Source: Hyphomicrobiales bacterium
Lineage (GTDB): Bacteria > Pseudomonadota > Alphaproteobacteria > Rhizobiales > Beijerinckiaceae
Direction of reading: 5' to 3'
NCBI GenBank assembly: GCA_025363375.1
Contig: JANYDZ010000262.1
Location: forward strand, 1-10,836
DNA length: 10,836 nucleotides
In this document: positions 6,887 through 10,836 of the stretch, piece by piece
How the letters are laid out: each line of letters begins with the position of its first letter
Position numbering within the stretch: position 1 is the first letter of the stretch
Made by a program: the position numbers and the translations under genes
Notes under the pieces: model-generated
Database searches by the model: none
Seen by the model: only the letters and a program-made list of their open reading frames with translations
What the model was told of the DNA's origin: nothing

Positions 6887-7363
6887 ATGGAAGACGCAGC
6901 ACCCCGGAAGCTCGAATCCTTCGACATACTTCAATTGATGAAGTCGTTGCCGCACCGCTATCCGTTTCTGCTGGTCGACAAGATTATCGAGATTGACGGC
7001 GACCAATCTTGCATTGGCATCAAGAACGTCAGCTACAACGAACCGCAGTTTCAAGGCCATTTCCCCGCGGCTCCCGTCATGCCCGGCGTTCTGCTGATCG
7101 AGGGCATGGCGCAGACGGCGGGCGCCATGTGCGCCAGTTTCGCCGGCAATGCGGCCCCCAAGCTCGTTTACTTCATGACGATCGACAAGGTGAAATTCCG
7201 CAAGCCCGTCATCCCCGGCGACCGCGTTGAATACCACATGAAAAAGATGACCCGTCGCCGCAACATGTGGTGGTACAGGGGCCTGGCAAAAGTCGATGGC
7301 GCTATCGTCTGCGAGGCGGAAATCAGCGCCATGCTGGTTTCGGACAATGCGCCGGGCGCTTGA
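6887..7363 (+). CDS. fabZ: 3-hydroxyacyl-[acyl-carrier-protein] dehydratase FabZ
   Basis: Cytoplasmic hotdog-fold dehydratase of type II fatty acid synthesis; it converts (3R)-hydroxyacyl-ACP to trans-2-enoyl-ACP. The 158-residue product has LPHRYPFLLVDK at 21-32, the catalytic His58 in QGHFP and the catalytic Glu72 in GVLLIEGMAQ, with the 14-residue spacing of E. coli His54/Glu68. The conserved substrate-tunnel segment KVKFRKPVIPGD follows near 102-113. The start is chosen from the ribosome binding site at 6875-6880; ATG 6881 would add two residues. It lies 42 nt after lpxD and 35 nt before lpxA. The placement makes sense: FabZ consumes the same 3-hydroxyacyl-ACP that LpxA and LpxD use, so co-expression balances phospholipid and lipid A synthesis. 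Confidence 0.96.
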   Translation: MEDAAPRKLESFDILQLMKSLPHRYPFLLVDKIIEIDGDQSCIGIKNVSYNEPQFQGHFPAAPVMPGVLLIEGMAQTAGAMCASFAGNAAPKLVYFMTIDKVKFRKPVIPGDRVEYHMKKMTRRRNMWWYRGLAKVDGAIVCEAEISAMLVSDNAPGA

Positions 7364-7369
7364 GGCGCG

Positions 7370-7402
7370 ATGATCAAGCTGGATTGCGAGGCGCTGATTT
7401 GA
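7370..7402 (+). other. Possible 10-codon micro-ORF ending in the lpxA start
   Basis: ATG at 7370 opens a frame of ten sense codons (MIKLDCEALI) whose TGA (7400-7402) overlaps the TTG start of lpxA as TTGA. GAGG at 7362-7365, overlapping the fabZ stop codon, lies 4 nt upstream. The same stop/start arrangement occurs at the lpxA-lpxB joint. It could carry ribosomes from fabZ to the weak lpxA start. It may equally be chance, since the stretch also holds the lpxA ribosome binding site. Confidence 0.2.
7388..7391 (+). promoter_or_regulatory. Ribosome binding site that decides the TTG start of lpxA
   Basis: GAGG lies 7 nt before the in-frame TTG at 7399. No in-frame ATG or GTG lies near the conserved N-terminus. 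Reading further upstream, to the GTG-type start at 7267, would add 44 unrelated residues inside fabZ. Confidence 0.7.
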
Positions 7403-8208
7403 CGACCCTGATTCATCCCGCCGCGGTAGTGGAGAAAGGCGCTCGCCTCGGCGAGGGCGTCACTGTGGGCCCGTTCTGTCATGTGGGCGCGCATGTCGAA
7501 CTTGCCGACGGCGTCGAACTTGTGTCGCACGTCGCTGTCGCGGGACGCACGCAGATTGGCGCGCGCACGCGTATCTTTCCGTTCGCCTCGATTGGTCATC
7601 AGCCTCAGGACCTGAAATATCACGGCGAGTCCTCGACCCTTTCAATAGGCGCCGATTGTCTGATCCGCGAAGGGGTCACGATGAACCCTGGCACCGAAGG
7701 CGGCGGCATGATGACGTCGGTCGGCGAGCGTTGCACGTTTCTGGCCAATTCCCACGTCGCGCACGACTGCCGCATGGGCGACGATGTGATTCTGTCAAAC
7801 AACGTCATGCTGGCGGGCCATACGCGCGTCGGCCATTTCGTCATTCTGGGCGGCGGATCGGCGGTGCATCAATTCGTGCGCATCGGCGATCACGCCTTTA
7901 TCGGCGGCCTCGCGGGCGTCGAGAACGACGTCATTCCCTACGGCATGGCTTTGGGCAATCGCGCCTATCTCGCGGGCCTCAATCTGGTTGGCCTCAAGCG
8001 ACGCGGCTTTTCGCGCGAGGCGATTCATGATCTGCGCCGCGCCTATCGGCTGCTGTTCGCGGCGGAAGGCACGTTGAAAGAGCGCGTTGAGGACGTGGCG
8101 GAAGAATTCGCCACCCATCCGCAGGTCCACGAAATCCTCGATTTCATCCGCGACGGCAACGACCGCGCCATTGTGACGCCGCGCGAAGTCAAGGACGCCT
8201 CCGCTTGA
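7399..8208 (+). CDS. lpxA: Acyl-ACP--UDP-N-acetylglucosamine O-acyltransferase
   Basis: First enzyme of lipid A synthesis: it transfers a 3-hydroxyacyl chain from ACP to the 3-OH of UDP-GlcNAc in the cytoplasm. The 269-residue product (262 in E. coli) is a left-handed beta-helix of hexapeptide repeats over about 1-190 with a C-terminal helical domain. The catalytic His122 is in NSHVAHDC (E. coli His125). His119, His141 and His157 match E. coli His122, His144 and His160, and LKRRGFSREA is the conserved C-terminal motif. Gly170 matches E. coli Gly173, the acyl-length ruler, which would allow a long chain of about C14. Asn96 (MNPGT) replaces E. coli His99; I recall this from rhizobial relatives. 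The start is TTG 7399, chosen from the N-terminal family alignment (TLIHPAAVVEKGARLG) and the GAGG site. It ends in a 4-nt overlap with lpxB. Confidence 0.95.
   Translation: MTTLIHPAAVVEKGARLGEGVTVGPFCHVGAHVELADGVELVSHVAVAGRTQIGARTRIFPFASIGHQPQDLKYHGESSTLSIGADCLIREGVTMNPGTEGGGMMTSVGERCTFLANSHVAHDCRMGDDVILSNNVMLAGHTRVGHFVILGGGSAVHQFVRIGDHAFIGGLAGVENDVIPYGMALGNRAYLAGLNLVGLKRRGFSREAIHDLRRAYRLLFAAEGTLKERVEDVAEEFATHPQVHEILDFIRDGNDRAIVTPREVKDASA
8191..8195 (+). promoter_or_regulatory. Ribosome binding site of lpxB inside the end of lpxA
   Basis: AAGGA lies 9 nt before TTG 8205 and fits that start. The in-frame GTG at 8229 would cut into the first beta-strand and has no comparable site, so TTG is preferred. 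Confidence 0.6.
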
Positions 8209-9371
8209 ACGGCGCCCGCGCGCGCCATGTGTTCGTGGTCGCGGGCGAAAAATCCGGCGACGAGCTTGGCGCGCGTTTGATGCAGGCGCTGCGCAAGCAG
8301 CGGGGAGACGGGCTGATCATTTCCGGCGTCGGCGGCGAGGCCATGGCAGGGCAAGGGCTCAAAAGCCTGTTTCCCATTTCCGACATCGCCGTAATGGGTT
8401 TCCTGCCGGTGGTCGCGCGCCTGCCGTCGTTGCTGAAACGCATTCGCGCGACGGCGGACGCCATTGTCGCGGCGCGGCCCGATGTGCTTGTGATCATCGA
8501 CAGTCCCGATTTCACGCATCGCGTGGCCCGCCGCGCGCGGGCGCAGCTGCCTGATCTGCCCGTTGTCGATTATGTCAGTCCAACGGTCTGGGCCTGGAGG
8601 CCGGGCCGCGCGAAAAACATGCGCGCCTATGTCGATCACGTGCTGGCGGTGCTGCCGTTTGAACCGGAGGCGCACGCAAGGCTGGGCGGGCCGCAATGCG
8701 CTTACGTGGGGCATCCCTTGATCGAACGGCTTGGCGAATTGCGTCCGAACGACGAGGAGGCGCGCGCGCGCGCGTCAGGCAGGCCGACGATCCTGGTGTT
8801 GCCGGGTTCGCGGCGCAGCGAAATTACGCGCCTGATGGATGTGTTTGGCAAAACCGTCGAGACAATCGCGCGCGCGGTCGGCGAAGCTGATTTTGCGCTT
8901 CCCGCCGTCGCGCATCTTGCGCCTGACATCCGCGCCGCAACCGCGACATGGCGCGTACAGCCACGAATCGTGACCGGCGAAGCGGAGAAATTCGCGGCCT
9001 TTCGGCGCGCGCGCGCGGCCCTTGCCGCGTCGGGAACGGTGACGCTGGAATTGGCGCTGGCGCAGGTTCCAATGGTGGTCGCCTACAAGGTCTCGCCCGT
9101 CGAGGCGGCGATCGTCGGCCGTCTCGCCACGGTGCATTCGATCGTTCTGCCCAACCTGGTGTTGCGCGAAAACGTCGTTCCCGAATTGATTCAGGAGGCC
9201 TGCACGGTTGAGCGGCTCGTCGCCGAACTTGCGCCGCTTGTGCAAGGCGGCGCCAGACGCGAAGCGCAGATGGCGGGGTTCGCGCGTCTGGACAGCGCGA
9301 TGCTGTTGCCAGCGGGCGAGACGCCGAGCTCGCGCGCGGCGGAGTTGATATTGCGAACCGCAAAAATCTGA
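8205..9371 (+). CDS. lpxB: Lipid A disaccharide synthase
   Basis: Membrane-associated GT-B glycosyltransferase (family GT19) that joins UDP-2,3-diacylglucosamine and 2,3-diacylglucosamine 1-phosphate into the beta-1,6 lipid A disaccharide. The 388-residue product (382 in E. coli) has AGEKSGDELG at 13-22, GGEAMAGQG at 43-51, IIDSPDF at 97-103 with the conserved Asp99, and YVSPTVWAWRPGR at 123-135. The UDP-binding half follows: PGSRRSEI at 200-207, ASGTVTLE at 275-282 and LPNLVLRENVVPE at 315-327. The start TTG at 8205 overlaps the lpxA stop as TTGA, which points to translational coupling. One substrate of this enzyme comes from a UDP-diacylglucosamine hydrolase (LpxI in most alphaproteobacteria), whose gene usually lies between lpxA and lpxB but is absent here. 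GC-alternating runs at 8760-8772 and 9005-9015 encode Ala/Arg stretches. Confidence 0.96.
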   Translation: MNGARARHVFVVAGEKSGDELGARLMQALRKQRGDGLIISGVGGEAMAGQGLKSLFPISDIAVMGFLPVVARLPSLLKRIRATADAIVAARPDVLVIIDSPDFTHRVARRARAQLPDLPVVDYVSPTVWAWRPGRAKNMRAYVDHVLAVLPFEPEAHARLGGPQCAYVGHPLIERLGELRPNDEEARARASGRPTILVLPGSRRSEITRLMDVFGKTVETIARAVGEADFALPAVAHLAPDIRAATATWRVQPRIVTGEAEKFAAFRRARAALAASGTVTLELALAQVPMVVAYKVSPVEAAIVGRLATVHSIVLPNLVLRENVVPELIQEACTVERLVAELAPLVQGGARREAQMAGFARLDSAMLLPAGETPSSRAAELILRTAKI

Positions 9372-9390
9372 ACCCGCGCGCAAAGGCGCC

Positions 9391-9425
9391 GCGCAGCCCC
9401 CTTTTCGAGGTGAGGGCGGCTGCGC
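9391..9425. terminator. Probable bidirectional terminator between lpxB and gltA
   Basis: GCGCAGCC (9391-9398) and CCC (9399-9401) pair with GGG (9414-9416) and GGCTGCGC (9418-9425), leaving one bulged C (9417) and a 12-nt loop. The hairpin begins 2 nt after the gltA stop on the - strand and 20 nt after the lpxB stop on the + strand. On the - strand CTTT follows; neither side has a long T-run. Placement between converging genes supports a shared stop for both transcripts. Confidence 0.55.
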
Positions 9426-9426
9426 C

Positions 9427-10716
9427 TCAGCGCTTGCTGATCGCGGTGTAATCGCGCTGCGGGGAGCCCGTGTAAAGCTGGCGCGGGCGGCCGATCTTCT
9501 GGCCGGGATCCTGGATCATTTCCGTCCACTGGGAAATCCAGCCGACGGTGCGGGCGACCGAGAAGAGCACGGTGAACATGGTCATCGGGAAGCCCATGGC
9601 GCGCAGGGTGATGCCCGAATAGAAATCGACGTTCGGATAGAGTTTGCGCTCGATGAAATAATCGTCGTGCAACGCGATGCGCTCGAGCTCCACCGCGACA
9701 TCGAGCAGCGGGTCATCCTTGATGCCCAGTTCCGCCAGAACTTCATGGCAGGTCTTGTGCATGATTTTGGCGCGCGGATCGAAATTCTTGTAAACGCGAT
9801 GGCCAAATCCCATGAGTTTGAACGGATCGTTCTTGTCCTTGGCCTTGGCTATGTAATGCGGGATACGGTCAACCGTGCCGATCTCCATGAGCATGCGCAG
9901 ACAGATTTCGTTGGCGCCGCCGTGCGCGGGCCCCCACAGCGCCGCGATGCCAGCGGCGATACAGGCAAAGGGATTGGCGCCGGTCGATCCAGCCAGACGC
10001 ACTGTCGATGTCGAGGCGTTCTGCTCGTGATCGGCGTGCAGGATGAAGATGCGGTCGAGCGCGCGCGCCAGAACCGGATTGACTTTGTATTCCTCGCAGG
10101 GGACGGCAAAGCACATGCGCAGGAAATTGGCGGCGTAGCCGAGATCGTTTTGCGGGTAAACGAAGGGCTGGCCCACGTTGTATTTGTAGGCCATCGCGGC
10201 GATCGTCGGCATCTTCGCTATCATGCGCATGGAGGCGACCATGCGCTGCTGGGGATCCGTGATGTCGGTTGAATCGTGGTAGAAAGCGGCCAGCGCGCCA
10301 ACGCAGCCAACCATGACGGCCATGGGGTGCGCGTCGCGGCGGAAGCCCTGAAAAAACCGCGTCATCTGGTCATGCACCATCGTGTGGCGCGTGATGCGGT
10401 AGTCGAAATCGGCTTTTTGCGCGGCGGTCGGCAATTCCCCGTAAAGCAGCAGATAGCAGGTTTCGAGATAATCGCCGTGTTCCGCGAGTTGCTCGATGGG
10501 GACGCCGCGATGCAGCAAAACGCCGTTGTCGCCGTCGATATACGTGATCTTGGATTCACATGCGGCGGTTGACAAAAAGCCGGGGTCGAAAGTGAAGGCG
10601 CCGATCTTGTCGTAAAGCTTGCCTATGTCGATTACATCCGGCCCGATTGTGCCCTTCTTGACGGGCAGATCGACGTTTGCGTCGCCGAGTTTGAAGGTTC
10701 CTGTGGTCTCGGTCAT
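9427..10716 (-). CDS. gltA: Citrate synthase, type II
   Basis: Condenses acetyl-CoA and oxaloacetate to citrate, the entry step of the TCA cycle, in the cytoplasm. The 429-residue product is close to the E. coli enzyme (427). The N-terminal small beta domain characteristic of the hexameric, NADH-sensitive Gram-negative type covers about 1-50. ILHADHEQN at 225-233 contains the oxaloacetate-binding His230. Catalytic His265 is in GPAHGGANE, His306 in GFGHRVYKNFDPRA, and Asp364 in LYPNVDFYSG; these match E. coli His264, His305 and Asp362. The start is the ATG at 10716, giving the usual MTET-type N-terminus before the tag FKLGDANVDLPVKKG. An in-frame extension of 36 residues to 10824 looks non-coding and is left out. 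The Shine-Dalgarno site is weak (GAAAG about 7 nt upstream). It converges on lpxB, the usual neighbourhood in Rhizobiales, with no obvious functional link. Confidence 0.97.
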   Translation of the reverse strand: MTETTGTFKLGDANVDLPVKKGTIGPDVIDIGKLYDKIGAFTFDPGFLSTAACESKITYIDGDNGVLLHRGVPIEQLAEHGDYLETCYLLLYGELPTAAQKADFDYRITRHTMVHDQMTRFFQGFRRDAHPMAVMVGCVGALAAFYHDSTDITDPQQRMVASMRMIAKMPTIAAMAYKYNVGQPFVYPQNDLGYAANFLRMCFAVPCEEYKVNPVLARALDRIFILHADHEQNASTSTVRLAGSTGANPFACIAAGIAALWGPAHGGANEICLRMLMEIGTVDRIPHYIAKAKDKNDPFKLMGFGHRVYKNFDPRAKIMHKTCHEVLAELGIKDDPLLDVAVELERIALHDDYFIERKLYPNVDFYSGITLRAMGFPMTMFTVLFSVARTVGWISQWTEMIQDPGQKIGRPRQLYTGSPQRDYTAISKR

Positions 10717-10795
10717 GGCTAAGCTTTCATCATTGGTCCCGCCGAAGTGCAGGCCGGATTGCCTGGCTGGCCGGAGTGGATATTGCGCTGCCGCA

Positions 10796-10824
10796 CTGCT
10801 ATCGCATTGCCGCGCGTCGTTCAA
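10796..10824 (-). promoter_or_regulatory. Candidate gltA promoter
   Basis: Reading the - strand, TTGAAC (10824-10819) and TAGCAG (10801-10796) are 17 nt apart. The -35 is of the alphaproteobacterial TTGAC type and the -10 is poor. A leader of about 75-80 nt would follow, containing a small CAGGC/GCCTG hairpin (10750-10765). The rest of the 120 nt upstream of gltA shows nothing else I can name. Confidence 0.25.
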
Positions 10825-10836
10825 GTTGCGGCGGCG

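Noticed and set aside
5921..7237. 438-codon open frame on the - strand across lpxD and fabZ
   Set aside because: It lies fully antisense to two well-conserved genes, its product resembles no family I know, and long antisense frames are expected opposite GC-rich hexapeptide-repeat genes.
9667..10272. 201-codon + strand frame opposite gltA
   Set aside because: Shadow of the conserved citrate synthase gene; the product shows no recognisable motif.
10717..10824. 36-residue N-terminal extension of citrate synthase
   Set aside because: The ATG at 10716 gives the normal family N-terminus and length; the extension has no family similarity and contains the likely promoter and leader.
1..10836. Mobile element, CRISPR array, tRNA/rRNA or a new defence-type gene set
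   Set aside because: No terminal repeats, transposase, spaced repeats or RNA gene signatures were seen; the genes form a known conserved envelope cluster.

Overview
The window holds a chromosomal housekeeping block from an alphaproteobacterium, most likely of the order Hyphomicrobiales (Rhizobiales). The gene order cdsA-dxr-rseP-bamA-lpxD-fabZ-lpxA-lpxB, facing gltA, is the arrangement I know from that group, and the GC-rich, alphaproteobacterial style of the proteins agrees. A methanotroph or Beijerinckia-like family is possible, but the sequence alone does not settle it.

Layout. The first eight genes are on the + strand. A 3' fragment of cdsA (phospholipid precursor CDP-diacylglycerol) overlaps dxr (first committed step of the MEP isoprenoid pathway). 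After a 48-nt gap with a terminator-like hairpin comes rseP (site-2 intramembrane protease). A structured 200-nt leader then precedes bamA (outer-membrane beta-barrel insertase). A second gap of about 216 nt leads to the lipid A/fatty acid set lpxD, fabZ, lpxA, lpxB, with gaps of 42 nt, 35 nt and a 4-nt overlap. On the - strand, gltA (citrate synthase) converges on lpxB across 55 nt containing a likely two-way terminator. The last 120 nt are the upstream region of gltA.

How it works together. This is an envelope-building cluster: CdsA supplies phospholipid precursor, Dxr isoprenoids (hence undecaprenyl carrier and quinones), RseP regulated membrane proteolysis, BamA outer-membrane protein assembly, and LpxA/LpxD/LpxB the disaccharide core of lipid A. 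FabZ sits with LpxA and LpxD because both compete for or use 3-hydroxyacyl-ACP. GltA is a central-metabolism neighbour with its own transcription.

I see no mobile element, CRISPR array, RNA gene or new defence-type system. The most notable points are the absence of lpxI from its usual alphaproteobacterial place between lpxA and lpxB; consecutive TTG starts in TTGA stop/start overlaps at lpxA and lpxB; the structured bamA leader; and a hairpin with a T-run between dxr and rseP.
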